Source: Parachlorella kessleri
Lineage: Eukaryota; Chlorophyta; Trebouxiophyceae; Chlorellales; Chlorellaceae
Reading direction: 5' to 3'
Assembly (NCBI GenBank): GCA_001598975.1
Contig: BBXU01002262.1
Coordinates: 1-64,000 of the forward strand
Length of the DNA: 64,000 bases
Shown piece after piece: positions 1 to 23,044 of this stretch. Under the pieces are notes generated by a model that saw only the letters and a list, made by a program, of their open reading frames with translations, made no database searches and was not told where the DNA came from. How positions within the stretch are numbered: position 1 is the first letter of the stretch; each line of letters starts with the position of its first letter. The translations under genes were made by a program, and so were the position numbers.

Positions 1-160
1 GTTGTGGGTGAAGAGTGCTCTGGGTCGAGTCTTGTTAAGGAGCGTGGCAAGGTCCGAATTAGGTGAACAATTGTCGTCCATAGACAGCTAGCCACAGCCA
101 CCTGGACCTCTTATTACCTCACAGCAGAGCAAATTGCCCCCCCCTTCTCCCGCCGTGTAG

Positions 161-727
161 ATCCGCGTGCTGGGCGAGCTGGGCACGCTGCACCGCCCGC
201 TGCTGGATAAGGTCACCGATGAGGTCATCCCCGCCAGGCTCTCGGAGTTCAAGATGATGGGCCTGGATGACCTGGTGCACTCACTCAACAAGCTGGGGTG
301 AGCAGAGTGGTGGAAGCCATCGCGTGACATGGCAGAGCTGTCTTTAACATACATGCATTACTGGTAATCCGATAAGTGCCAGCTGGTTGGTTGTCCACTA
401 TGCTGTGAGATGAGCGGTTGGTACCCTGCTGGGTAGAGAAGGTGGGCGTGCAAAATTGTTGCTCTTTTGCCCTGCGACAGAGTGTACCCAAGCCTTGCGG
501 GGATCTGCGCTTGCACCGGCTGTATGTACCCAGATGGGAACCTACCCAAGGGAGCAAATGTTATTGGTCAGGGCGCACAGCTCAGGGAGCGGATGAGGCT
601 TAGCCAGCCTTGCCGTACCAAAGACTGGCCTGGTGGCCTGGGGCGCAGGTACTACAACAGCGAGTTCCTGCAGCTGATGAAGCAAGTGCAGCACCAGAGG
701 GCGGGCCAGGCGGCCAACGAGGCATGA
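161..727 (+). CDS. 3' end of an OPR/FAST-like helical-repeat protein (partial)
   Basis: Only the last two exons are in the window: 161-297 and 649-727 (stop TGA 725-727). The intron has GT at 298 and AG at 647-648, and the exons join in phase 2. The joined product has the pattern Leu-x-Asp-Leu-hydrophobic-x-Ser-Leu-Asn-Lys-Leu-Gly-Tyr, followed by an amphipathic helix. This resembles the short helical repeats of algal octotricopeptide (OPR) and FAST-kinase-like organelle RNA-binding proteins, which usually act on chloroplast or mitochondrial transcripts. AG at 159-160 suggests the first exon starts at 161 after a phase-0 intron. The upstream part lies outside the window, so the family call rests on about 70 residues and is tentative. 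A TGTAA motif follows at 1129-1133. Confidence 0.45.
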
Positions 728-2346
728 GCTGCTGCACACATGACGCTTGGAACAGCCTCCCCCTCTCTCCCTTCCAATCTGGCGTTGGTCAAAAGCTGGC
801 GTGCGGGCTAACAACAGCCAGCCCCGCTGGGATGGCGCGCTCCCCTGCAGTTGTTATTGGAGGATGACCGTGGTGGCGTCCGGTGAGCTGCCTGGATCTT
901 TAAAGGTGACATATTGAGGTGTGGGGGAAAGACAGGGTGTACGTATGGAGGTGGACGAATGAACGAGTGAGCAGCAACTGCGTGAAGCCTTAGCACCTTA
1001 GAAAGGGCTGCCCGGCTATGGGGGAAACCTTTTGAAGTGAACTGGAGCAGTGACATCAGATTAGGTCGGTGGGTGCCTTTTATGATACATCTCTAGTCCC
1101 CTGCCATAAGCTAGGGCCAGGAGGGATATGTAATGTGGGCACTGTTCACGATCCAGGGCTCTTACTCCCTTCCTGCTTATGCCAGTTGTGTGTCGCATAG
1201 GCAGGTGGGGGGAAAGCTGCAATTGCCCACAAATGGGTCCCCATCGTTCTTCGTGTTGTTGTCAAAGTTGCGCTATGCAGTGTGCAGCGTGCATGCTACT
1301 CCCCTTGTTGTTGCATGAGGTGTGCCCGGACAGGTGTCCCACTGGGCGCTGGATAAGGGCAGTATTGTGACAAGGTGTGACCCGCCATTCCGGTCGCCCT
1401 GTCTCACATGAACCTGCAACCAGCAGGGCTAAGCAGGGCAGCTGCCTGCGCTGGGTGTTGTTTTTGCTGGAGGGTTATACCACTCTCTGTCCCCTGACTG
1501 ACGATGGCAGGATGCGATTTTATCTTCCATCGATTGGTCCATCTTGAGCCACATAGCTTGGGTCACATTTTCCCTCAGCCCCTGCCTGGCCTGCTAGCGC
1601 TAGACAGCTTCAGTGTTGCATGCTGGCCGAGTGCAGGCTGCCTCAGTGGTCACCCCGCCCGAGGGCTACAGGGCGCTTAGGTCATTTCAAGCTGACATGT
1701 CAGGCGTCTGCGATATAATATGCATAAGTGTCGTGTGAGGCGAGGCCCTGTCATGCTTGTGGGCAGTTGGCTTAGGTAACATCCCAGCCCTCTCAACGCC
1801 ACCGCCATTCCTAGGACTTCAACCCCGGCTTATCATGAAGCCCAGGGCGCATATGGGGGTGTGATATGTGAGCCTCCAATACTCTACCCACCAGCCGATG
1901 CTACCAGCAGCTACAGTAATAGCTGAATAATACCACAACAACCCCCGTGGGCCCAGCTTCCAAATGGAAGGGACTCCTTGCAACAAGCCCAGCCACAGGG
2001 TAGCCTAACAGCAGCCAGGCAGCAATACGTCGTCTCCCTGCCCCAACAGCTCCACAGCCGCAGTGACACGTGTACACCTCACTGCCCGAAGAGGTCACGG
2101 CAGCCAGCCAACCTAGGGCATCCCATGCACCTGGCACCTCAAGCAAACTGTTCCCGCTTCCGACCACCGCTAACCACGACCTCTCAACACCCACCCCGAG
2201 CCTGGAGGCTCACCGCCAGCCCAGGCTACTGTCTCCAACCTCTGTGCTGCTGGCGACACACCTTCAGCAGCTGCCTGCAGTCGGCAGGACGTGGTCACGC
2301 ACCTCACAAGGCTTGGAGAGGCAGGAGGAGGGACACCCTCACACTC
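728..2346. other. Intergenic region, no gene seen
   Basis: This 1.6 kb stretch lies between two convergent genes, the OPR-like 3' end and dapL. The open frames in it (for example 1978-2544 and 2070-2639 on +) have no ATG-plus-splice structure and no recognisable protein character. It probably holds the 3' UTRs of both neighbours and spacer. Confidence 0.5.
1129..1133 (+). terminator. TGTAA poly(A) signal candidate for the OPR-like gene
   Basis: The motif TGTAA lies about 400 nt after the stop codon at 725-727. TGTAA is the usual polyadenylation signal of chlorophyte algae. The distance is long, so the assignment is weak. Confidence 0.35.
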
Positions 2347-6427
<4,081 letters not shown>

Positions 6428-6776
6428 GGCCGGTCTGTAACGTCTGTCACGGTACAATAGCTATCAACGGGGTTCCGTACGTCCCGATGGCTTGATCTGA
6501 CCCACCCAGTGGATACCACCCACGCGCCACTGCTGAGTGTGCTCCGGTTTTGTCATGGTCGCGCCTTGATTGCAGAGCTCTGTCAAGCCTTGGACATTCT
6601 AGTCCCGTATTTCTGGGGCACTTACGGAGTTCTAAAGGAGTTCCTGCAGAACCATACTGCCCGGGGCTTTCGTGTTGCGGATGTGCTGACCATCGTCTCC
6701 CAAATCTCTTGCGGGGTTGCTATCTAGCTTAAATAACAACCACAGCACAGCACCAGCTGCTTCTTGAACCAGCGGG
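6428..6776. promoter_or_regulatory. Divergent dapL / enkurin promoter region
   Basis: The 349 bp between the two start codons must hold both promoters and both 5' UTRs. I see no clear TATA box or repeated operator-like motif. Confidence 0.5.
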
Positions 6777-7904
6777 ATGAACGAGGGGGAGAGCATCTTC
6801 AGGCTGGTTCCTGTCGTTCAGCAAGAACCCCCAAAGCCGCCCCTGTATAGCTCCAAGCACCCTGGGACAGTCAGCCCCAAGACGGTGCCTTGCTCCAATC
6901 TTGGGGTCCGAAATATCAAGCCTGCAGCCACCATGGGTCCTGGGTCGGGACAGCTTGTCGTCAGCCCCACTCGCTTCCTGTTGGCACATGAGAAGGAGCC
7001 GGTCCTGCCTGAAGGTCAGCCCGGTTGTCCAGTGCCAGTCTCCCTGCATCGTAACTAGGTGTTTGGAGGCTTCTATGGCATGCTCCATCCTGGCTCCATT
7101 ATATCGTCGCTTGGACAAAAGTGCTGACACCAAGTCGACTGGCGACGCAGCTACCAAGCCCACCGCACGCAAGATGAAACTTAAGGGAGATGTCCCCAAG
7201 CGGTCCGACAAGCCCTTGATGGGCCTGTCCTCGGACAAGAATTTCGTGTGCGAGAATGTGAAGGAGGCAGCAGTTGTATCACCCAAACACAAGGAGCAGC
7301 AGCAGGTGCACGTCTGGACACTCCGTGTGGCCTGCCTAGGCTGCCTGGGAGTCGGTATTAATCAATTGCAAGCTGCGCTACACTACACATAAGACAGGTT
7401 ATGCAGAAGTCCAATGTTGCTGTGCTGTTGGTGCAGATGAGCTACCTGGACAAGCCCTGGTTTGGGGCCGTGCCGCCCTACCTGCAAAAGCGCATGCGGG
7501 AGATCGAGGAGCAGCGGGCTCGGGCAGAGCGGTTGCAACAGGCCAACGAGGTAGGGAATGCAACTGTAGCTGTGCTGCCCTTGCCAACCGTTGCGTTGGG
7601 TTGCCAACAGATTGCAACACAAACACTTCTGCTGCGTTCTTCCTACATCAAGTTCGCTTTCTGGTGGACGCAGGCGGACTCTAATGTAGTCCAAACGCTG
7701 CAAGGCGAGGAGCTGGCGGCCCTGGTGACCAGCCTTAAGCTCAAATGGCAGTCCGTCAATGAGGCCTATCAGCGGCTGCCTTGCGTGCTGGACACCCCCA
7801 GCAAGAAGCGGAGGAAGGAGGACATGGAGGCCCTGCTGAATGAAATTGAGAGGGACATCAAAACGTTGCAGAGGACGCAGGTGCTGCATGTGACTGCTGA
7901 CTAA
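6777..7904 (+). CDS. ENKUR: Enkurin (ciliary microtubule inner protein, FAP106 type)
   Basis: Exons 6777-7014, 7151-7305, 7437-7550 and 7674-7904 give 245 aa (animal enkurin is about 256). The N terminus ESIFRLVP followed by a Pro-rich KPPLYSSK stretch matches the enkurin start. The middle contains FLLAHEKEPVLPE, which runs across a phase-1 junction into ATKPTARK. The C-terminal half is the enkurin domain: PWFGAVPPYLQKRMREIEEQ, then LKLKWQSVNEAYQRLPCVLD and KKRRKEDMEALLNEIERDI. Enkurin lies inside the doublet microtubules of motile cilia and binds partners through the Pro-rich region. Start ATG 6777 was chosen because it begins the conserved N-terminal block. The gene is convergent with the chalcone-isomerase-like gene. 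Confidence 0.9.
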
Positions 7905-7921
7905 GCTATCAGGGCGCCATT

Positions 7922-7926
7922 TTACA
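7922..7926 (-). terminator. TGTAA poly(A) signal candidate (minus strand)
   Basis: TTACA on the + strand reads TGTAA on the minus strand, 229 nt after the stop codon of the chalcone-isomerase-like gene. Confidence 0.4.
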
Positions 7927-8154
7927 CGCTGAGCATTTGTTGTGCTGAGGAGGCATCCCTGCTATCAACCATGAATGGCACAGGACATACCGCGAAATGG
8001 AAGGAGTCATAGCAGCGCAGTGGTTCATTGTGGTTCAGTATCATGTCGGTCCAAAATCGTAACACCTTTCCCTGGGAAACCTGATAGATGCCCGTGGCTG
8101 CAAGGACTTGACAGGCCAGCCTTGCAGGATAACATGAGCCCTCCTGACCGCTCC

Positions 8155-9295
8155 TCAGGTGGAATAGAAGTGGGCCCTGGCGTTGTCTATCCAAAGCTGG
8201 CGCGCCTTGGGTGCTGGGCTGTGTGGCCCAAGGAAATGAGAGAACACTGCTTGTACGAGGTCCTCGAATGCGATGGTAACAGGTGCCTGCAAAAATCAGT
8301 AGCAAAATGTTACATGAGAGTAGTACGTAATGTTGCACCGCCCCTTGAGCCTAGGTAATGGCCAGCTCAGCGATTGCACCTCAAGGGCAGTCAACATACC
8401 TCTGCCGCATCTGCACCAGGTGAGCAGGTAAAGATCACCAACGAGCCCGGCTTTTGGTACGCCATCAGCACACCAGCTCCAGGCTCCAAGCACTTCCCAT
8501 GGAAAGCCGCTTTCAATGCTGTCAAAGCAGCCTCCTTGCCCCTGTAGACACAGTACTGCTTTGCCTCATGCCAGCTCCACATATTGTGCACGTAGTAAAG
8601 CAATTCTATACTACTGCAACAGTGCATATTAGTGCCACAATGTGAAAACCCATACTTAGTGCCTCACTTCATCTTGGGTCGCAGTGCGGCTGCTAGCTCA
8701 TCTCCAAACTGGACACCTGTTGTCAGCTTCCCAAGCTTGAACTGCAGCAATGGCATATGCCCCTCTTGACAGAGCTTGCGTCATGTGACACACATGTTGG
8801 AAGACCTGATCTGTAATCTCTTCGAGTGGCTCACCTTCAGGACTTTCATTTGAGGTCCTTCCACCAGATCGTGGCAGACATCCTCGTCACACACGGGGTG
8901 GCCATCCCTTTCACGCCTCCTCAGAGCAGCCCTTAGCTCTTGATCATTGACCAGCAGCTCGATTGAATACTCCTGCATCCAACAGGTATGCTCCTATGGC
9001 ACTGCGCTTGATGTGGGTCAAGCATGTGAGCCAAGCATGTGAGCCCCAGCTCACTCACTGTGACTGCTTGAGGACTCCAGTTTGGGCCTGCAAAACGAGT
9101 TCTGGTCTCGCCGCTTAATGTTATTGTCGAGGTCCTGCAGTGTACAAGAGGTGTAGAACAAGTCTTGGACCCCCGAGGCGGTATTCATCTCCGCAGTGCA
9201 TAGGGCGCAGGCGCGCTTGATCACCAAGCGGCGTCGACTTGCTTTAGATGCCTGAGAAACTTCACGTAGCACTTGTCCTGGTTCTGTTCGTCCAT
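8155..9295 (-). CDS. Chalcone-isomerase-like fold protein (tentative)
   Basis: Six exons in phase: 9295-9243, 9134-9059, 8972-8835, 8762-8668, 8541-8400, 8286-8155 (211 aa). The first intron uses a GC donor at 9242-9241. The product has the layout of the chalcone isomerase (CHI)/fatty-acid-binding family: a strand with FAGPNWSPQAVTEYSIELL, then LLQFKLGKLTTGVQFGDELA, a linker ending KAAFHGKCLEPGAGVL, a strand pair GSLVIFTCSPGAD, and a final helix DLVQAVFSHFLGPHSPAPKA, like the CHI C-terminal helix ending in Gly-x-x-x-hydrophobic-Pro-x-Ala. Plant relatives bind fatty acids in plastids or assist flavonoid synthesis; the ligand here is unknown. The start is the first ATG after an in-frame TGA, and no long transit peptide is visible, so a 5' exon may be missing. 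The gene structure is solid; the family call is moderate. Confidence 0.6.
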
Positions 9296-9879
9296 GGGGT
9301 GCCCGTCGCTGCGAGGCGGCCTGCGGCCTGATCACCGTGGCTGCTTCTGTCTCAGGGGTGGGCCAGTGTACGACGATGAGAATGCGGACAGCAAGAAGTC
9401 ACCAATGTGATACGCCTCCGTGTCACCTTTCTGGGCCTGCGGATGAAGCGCCGTTGCGGGCGCGCCACTGACGTTTGGGCGCTACGACCACTGTGCATGC
9501 CACTGTGGCTGGTAAGAGCAGTTTCCTGCCTCACGGCTTGAGTCACGCCGACGCAACGATCTGAAACACAATTGGAGGACTGGCAAGGTGCTGACAGCGC
9601 CATGGCGCGCGCCACTTGGGAATGGGACTCATTACCGACCCATGCAGGAGTTCCTGTATGAGTACCTGGTTGCCAAGTGCGAAAGGGCTGACGACCACAC
9701 AATCTGCAGGCTGCCTTGCTCTGGCTGAATGCTTGCTATCAGGAGCTTTTTTACATTCAGTCCGCTGACCAAAGGACTGTACCCAGTAACATACTGACCC
9801 CTGGAGCACCCAGTCAGTCACCACCCCCATTGAGCGTCCAATACCACAACATCTGACACCCTGTCAACAGGCCTCCTCA
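9296..9879. other. Spacer between two same-strand genes
   Basis: This holds the 3' UTR of UCH37 (minus TGTAA at 9755-9751) and the promoter side of the chalcone-isomerase-like gene. Overlapping short frames on both strands show no supported exon. Confidence 0.45.
9751..9755 (-). terminator. TGTAA poly(A) signal of UCH37
   Basis: TGTAA on the minus strand, 125 nt after the UCH37 stop codon. Confidence 0.5.
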
Positions 9880-12800
9880 CTACTGCTTCTTATCTCGTTG
9901 GGCAGCCACAGCCCTGTCCACAAGCGGCTGCAACTGCCCCTTCTCCGCCAGGAGCTTGAGCAGGTTGAAGGCCAGGGGGACTGCATACATGGTCCCGACA
10001 TAAACAGTGGTCTCAGATATTGCTATGGGAGAAGTTGGATAATAGGAGCAGGACCAACCCACTCAGCATCGGCAACCTTGGGCATGCAACAATCATCATG
10101 CAGGTCATACCCGGTGCAGGCATGTTTGCATTGTGAGCGGCAGCATGTGATCCCGCACAAACAAAAACTACATGCTCCACCAGTGCAAGTGGTCGTGGTC
10201 GTGGACCTTAAACACGATTGGTTATGGACTGTGTGGTGCTGGGAGCGAGTTGAGTTTACTCCTCCTGTGTGCACTGGGGCTCCCTAATCCCACTCCCCAT
10301 GTGCACTGGTTGGACGGGTTTTGGGAGTTTCCCGTCTGACACCCATGCACCCCAGCCCCAGATCGAACCCCGGCCGATATACTAGCTGGGCGGCTTGGAG
10401 TAGGCGCCCAAGTTGAGGATTCAAGTCTCCATATCCATGAAAGCGAGGGCTAGCGGGCCATGTGATGAAGGGGTGGCGGCCAGCTAGCAGCGCTCGAGTG
10501 GTGCATGCCATCAAACCGGTCACCGTCAGTGTGTCAATCCTAGCTGTGATTTCAAGACCCAAGGTCGTTCCATTGTGGTGGGGATCCAGTGGTTCAGCCT
10601 GCAGCAAACGGTAGTGACTGCCTGCCTAGTAGCAGCCTGGTTGAGACTTCATTTCTAGGTGTGACAAGATTGTGACTGACCCGCAAGGGTGGTGGAAAGC
10701 TGTAAGACTAGACTAGACTAGACTAGACTAGACTAAGACTAGACTAGACCAGTGCAAGATGACCTTGCCTACACACGTAACAATAGGAAGCAGCGGCCCG
10801 TGCCATACTGCTTAGAGCCACTCTCAAGTCCAAAACAGGCACTCACTATAATCAGTCTTGCGTCGCAGGTTTTCTTCCCGCCACCGGCTGTACTTTTCCT
10901 CCTCTACTGCTATCTCCATGTTCAACCTGCAGCATTGGAATCATTGAAGATCACGCCACCGCAGGACAAATCCCCTATCATGTTCCGCCGCACCAGCAGC
11001 AACTGCAGCGTCAAGCTCGGAGTTCAGCGGCAATCTCCATGCATGAAACGATGCAAGAAGGCACAGAGCTGTCCGGCGGCACCTGTCACGCATGCCAGCC
11101 ATCCAGAAGGTGCTGCTACATTGTTACGGCTGGAGAGCCCACAGTGATAGAACGCCAGTGGCATTTGCAGAGCAGCTGCTGCCGCGAAGCGGCGTAACTG
11201 CTAGATCGACCCTTCCCTACAGAGAAAGGGTCCCTTCTTCCCTTCAGAGCAAGCAAGGGCTCAGGCTGGCGAGCAAGTGAACATCTCCCTGAGCCCACCT
11301 CTCTATCTGCTGCTGTGCCTCGTGTAGCCGTGCTGTGAGCGTGGAGGGGTCATCTGGCAGCGCTTCCCCCTCCTCTTGCATTCCCTGCAACAGTAAGCAA
11401 CTCCATGGACAGTACAGCAGTATGGCGTACCAGGCATGGTTGGTCCGGCCTACGCTGACTGCCATCTTCCTACCTGCGAACCACTCCTAGTCCTTGTGTG
11501 TGGCATGTAGAGGCTTGGGGGCCCTGCTCCCTCAGGACTACATACAGTAAAAAATTTGAATGCTCGCTTAGGACCCACAATGCTCGATTGAACAGACAGG
11601 ATAGCATACGAACCTGCAGGGACGACTTGCTGAGCTTGGCCTGGATTCGACTTAGGTGCTGTTGCTGCTGCCCCACCTGCTCCTCCAGCTGCTGCTTTCG
11701 GTTCCTGCACTTATGCACTGGAGTTGCATAATAATTATCTTGACTTTGGACCACAAAAATGGCTTGAAGCCTTGCTTGTTGCGGACAGCCATGCCCTTGC
11801 TTTGACTGGCCCCAGGTGCCTATGCAATTTGCCTTACCATTACAGCCCACAGGTTGTCAGCCGATATCAGGGGATGCCTTAAAACTTGCCCAACATCACT
11901 ACAGGGCGACGCACCTGATGACCGCCATGAGGTTGAACTTAATTTCATGGGCTGCATAGCGCCCAATGCGCTCTGTGACCATTGCGGCCGCCTTTTCCAG
12001 CCAGTCCTCCTGGTGCAGACCAAGGAAGTCAGGGCAGATATATATCAGGTACAAAAGAGCATTCAGCGCCACTGATGGCGGGCGCCAGGTGCCACAGGGT
12101 GCAGTGCAGGGCATGCCAGAGGCCGCACGGCCTTTGTGGAATGGCAGGCAGGACCGCAAGCCACAGTGCCTTTGCCTGTTGCAAAGCTCTCCTCCTGAGC
12201 CCTTCAATTTCTCCAGCTCCTGCCTCAACAGAAACCATTCCCACCTCTTCCAGACCTACTACTCTTCCTCGCCGCCTGCGCTGTGCTGCTGACCCAGGAC
12301 TCCCCCCTCCGCCCTGCTGCCATTTGCATGCCCCCTGACGGTACGCCAATGTTGAAGCTGTTTTCTGATCATTTGACCAGGCCATGACCAAACTGTTTTA
12401 CTAAGCAAATTTGCTGACCTCGCTGCAGTCCGCCAGCTTGATGGGCCCTGGCTTGAGCCCATCCAGCTCATACAGCGCCCCATTGACCGGCACGTAGGCT
12501 ATGAAGTGGAACGCCTCTCCCTTTGTGTCGTCGTCGTCCTTCTCTGGGATGATGGGTTGCGGCGGGGTGAAGCTGTTGTGCACACTGCGAATGGCCTCAC
12601 TGTTGCCTATGGCCAGGCCTGCAGCCACATCACATCCCTGGGCATGAACTTTGCTGGATGCTACACCCAGCAGCACCTTTGGTACAGCCTGTACGAGGGA
12701 CAGGGGTGAACAAGGACCAGACGGGGATACCCATAGCCTACAAAGGAAGAATGACCTCCAAAATGAGTTCGCTGCCATGCCTTGGTTGCTGTTTCAGCTG

Positions 12801-13912
12801 CCTGCACCCAGCCCCGATCCGTGGCTGGGCCAGCCTGTCTGTCAACAGGGGCGAAGGGTTCGCAACTCTACACCAGACCCAATGCCTGCAGCGCTTCTTG
12901 CTGCCGGGAGTCCGGTGTGTGCAACGCAAGGGGGGCAGAGCAGCTGCCCGTGCTCCTGGACATACCTTTCATATCAGGTGGGAACCCTGCTGTGAACTCC
13001 CGTAGCTGCCGCAGCTCGTTACCTATCTCCAAGTCTGGCCTATTCATAAGCACGCTGACGATTGCCTGCAGCATAAGCCCCAGGTTCACAGAGAGAAGCA
13101 AAACCTCATGTTAAACCTAGCGCATGCAGCTGCATGTCCCAGCATGCGCAGACAACCCTGCCAAGGATACTTGAATTGGGGCCCCTGTTAATGCCCAATA
13201 AGCACTGCTGTCCTGGCAGCGGTCTGCTTGTGGCCGAACTAGCACCGCATGCAACATCCCGCCCCACGCATCCGCCATCACTGCTGCTTCCCGAGTAGAG
13301 CCGTTTCATACCTGGGTAGCGCAAGCATTGTTGATAACTTGGCTGGCAAAGAAAACACCCTTTGCTTCAAAGTCCGCCTCAATCGGCCGATCGTCAGCCT
13401 CCTTCTGCCAGCGAAAGAGGAATATGAGGCCATAGATAGGCCTGCAGGCAAGAATGCCCAATTTTCTGACGTTCTGGATGAGAAAGGTCTCAAGACTGCA
13501 TGAACATCACTGCCGCTGTATAGCACCTCAACTGCATGCCACAGGCTGCTGCCAGCTGCCCAGCAGGCAATACTTGCTTGAGGGCTTGAAGGCTCTCGCT
13601 ATCCACAGAATAGAGCTCCTCCACCTGCACATGTTATCTGTTAGCATCTAATTGCACGCGTGTTGAACAAGCAAGGCCACCCTGCAACCCCTCAAACCAG
13701 GAAGCTTAGGAGACTCACCTGCACATCCTTGCACCCCAACTCCCACAGCATCTCCGTGAAGACACCAGGGTCCGATTCTATCTGTAGCAATCAAGGAGCA
13801 AGCAATGGTCACTGGCTCGTAAACTTGTGGACAACGTCCTGGTTTGTATGTGGCAGCCATCACCTCAAGTCATCAAACACTACAGACGTACCGTCGTCCA
13901 TTCCTGAGACAT
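9880..13912 (-). CDS. UCHL5: Proteasome-associated deubiquitinase UCH37/UCHL5
   Basis: A cysteine protease that trims ubiquitin chains at the 26S proteasome (through Rpn13) or at INO80. Eleven exons in phase: 13912-13892, 13781-13719, 13624-13578, 13441-13312, 13065-12966, 12618-12419, 12009-11915, 11704-11614, 11384-11299, 10926-10847, 9980-9880 (337 aa; human 329). Catalytic residues are visible: Q78 and C84 in [12 protein letters not shown]158 in [12 protein letters not shown], and D173 in LYELDG, with the 15-residue His-Asp spacing of the family. The N terminus reads [17 protein letters not shown] Gln-rich coiled region follows the catalytic domain. The ULD tail (RRKTDY, then [18 protein letters not shown]) is the Rpn13-binding end. 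The intron after 13578 uses a GC donor. A pentanucleotide repeat lies in the last intron. Confidence 0.95.
10706..10746. repeat. (GACTA)n microsatellite in a UCH37 intron
   Basis: Eight GACTA units, with one extra A after the sixth, inside the last UCH37 intron. A short TAGTC stretch of the same motif lies near 38750-38762 in an ATG18-like intron. Confidence 0.9.
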
Positions 13913-14988
13913 TAAGCAGGTGGCCTTCGCTCCGGGGAGGTGATGATCTCAAGAAGAGCTGCTGGATGCTTCCTTTAGCCTGAACCACGCCTCCAGCTTT
14001 GAAGATCGGTTTCTGCTTGATTACCCGCTGTTGTTTGTAGTCGGTCGAGTTTCAGGGACGGGGAGGGAATCGGAGTTGGATCCTGTCCTGCATGCATGTG
14101 TGCATCTGATCTGACGCAGCTGCAGCTAGCTGTCAGTACCATGGTGCCTTTCAACTTGGCCATGTGATATATTCGACATGTACCTAAGAATATATAAGCT
14201 GATAGATTACGGAGTAGCATGTGCCACTTCAAAGGTTCATCGACAGTGGCTACGAGCCGAGCATAATGCTGGGCCAACCAGCCGCTGAGCGGGTGGTTGA
14301 AATCTTATAGATGGCAGGAAACTGAGGAGAGTGGGTAGAGAACTATACAGTCTTACAGGGTTTGATGCAAGGCAATGCTCTGTGGCTTCTATCGGACTGA
14401 TGGCGTGTTCGCATGCTAGCCCGAACCATTTCAGCTAGGTGGCACCCAAAGCAGTAAGCCCGCCTTGGATGTGCTTCGCCATGACCCACGGTGCTCACAC
14501 CTGTCGGCGAAAAAATGGCGACTCTATTCTTATATGGAACTCACCAGGCTGTTTTTAACAATATGGCAACCCAATCACGAACATGACCACTGTTGCCTAA
14601 CAAAAGTAACGCATGAGCCGGGGACTAAGAGTGCAAAAAGGCAGGCAGCTTTCTCACTACAGCGTTTTAAAGTACAATGTAGAAGGGTGGTAGATCGGCA
14701 GGTGCCAAGCAGAGCTCAAGACACCCACGCACCTATGAGGCATATAAGCAATTGCGGAAGCAAATACCACACACTCGCAAAATAGGCAGCCAACTACAGT
14801 AATGCGCACAAGGGCAGGAAGAGCTGACAGGGATAGTAGGCAAACAGCTGCTGCTAACACACTTCAGAGACCCTCACATTCAACAGAACCCCACAAAGCA
14901 TGGAAGCAGAGTCCGGGCACCTGTGCTGCCCGCCAGTTGCCAGCAACCGCTGGTGTCACCAGGCATGGAAGGTGTTGTCCACCCAAGC
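13913..14988. other. Spacer between SRPK 3' end and UCH37 start
   Basis: About 1.1 kb that is less GC-rich than its surroundings. It should contain the UCH37 promoter and the SRPK 3' UTR. TTACA (minus TGTAA) occurs at 14353-14357, 630 nt after the SRPK stop. No supported gene. Confidence 0.45.
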
Positions 14989-22543
<7,555 letters not shown>

Positions 22544-23044
22544 TGCCACCGGTCACCACTTGAGAGTGCGGGGTAGTCGCGTCGGGTTTCGGAAAGGAAG
22601 AGGCGAGGCTTTATACGTGATGTTGCATTGGGAGGATGGTGACCATGTGCACCTTTCTTAATGCCTGTACAGGCTTCAAGTATTGACGATCTTCATGACG
22701 TACATTGCACACAGTGCGCATGCCTTGAAGCTGTGCCTAGGTGCAGCTCCAAGCCTGCCTTCAACACTTGTTGTAATATTATGGCGACCTCCCGCCAAAC
22801 GTACTTGGCTCCTCTCTTCTCCTCTCTCCCAGCCTGCCCCTCTCTCATTGCCAAGCGATTCGAACTAACGCCTATCCGAGGTGAGAGGGTGGTCATCGCA
22901 CGGCATGCGGGGCGGCTGTTGTTGTGGCGAGTGCCTGTTATTAACAGTGAAAATCTGTCTTCTCAACGGCATTAGTCGCCCACGCAGCAGATGTACCCTA
23001 AAGCTTCCTGTGTGCAGGCTTCCTCGAAGACAGAAGACATCAAC
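22544..23044. promoter_or_regulatory. Divergent SRPK / eS12 promoter region
   Basis: The 501 bp between the two start codons hold both promoters. It includes pyrimidine-rich stretches on the + strand, as is common ahead of ribosomal protein genes. No defined element was identified. Confidence 0.45.

Noticed and set aside
8664..8666. Apparent stop codon ending a 121-residue protein in the CHI-like gene
   Set aside because: The TGA lies inside a GT donor (AA then GTGAGG). Splicing there to 8541 keeps phase 2 and continues a conserved-looking domain for 90 more residues.
10310..10400. tRNA-like sequence with GGGTTCGATC on the minus strand
   Set aside because: No matching acceptor or anticodon stems could be formed, and the T stem does not pair.
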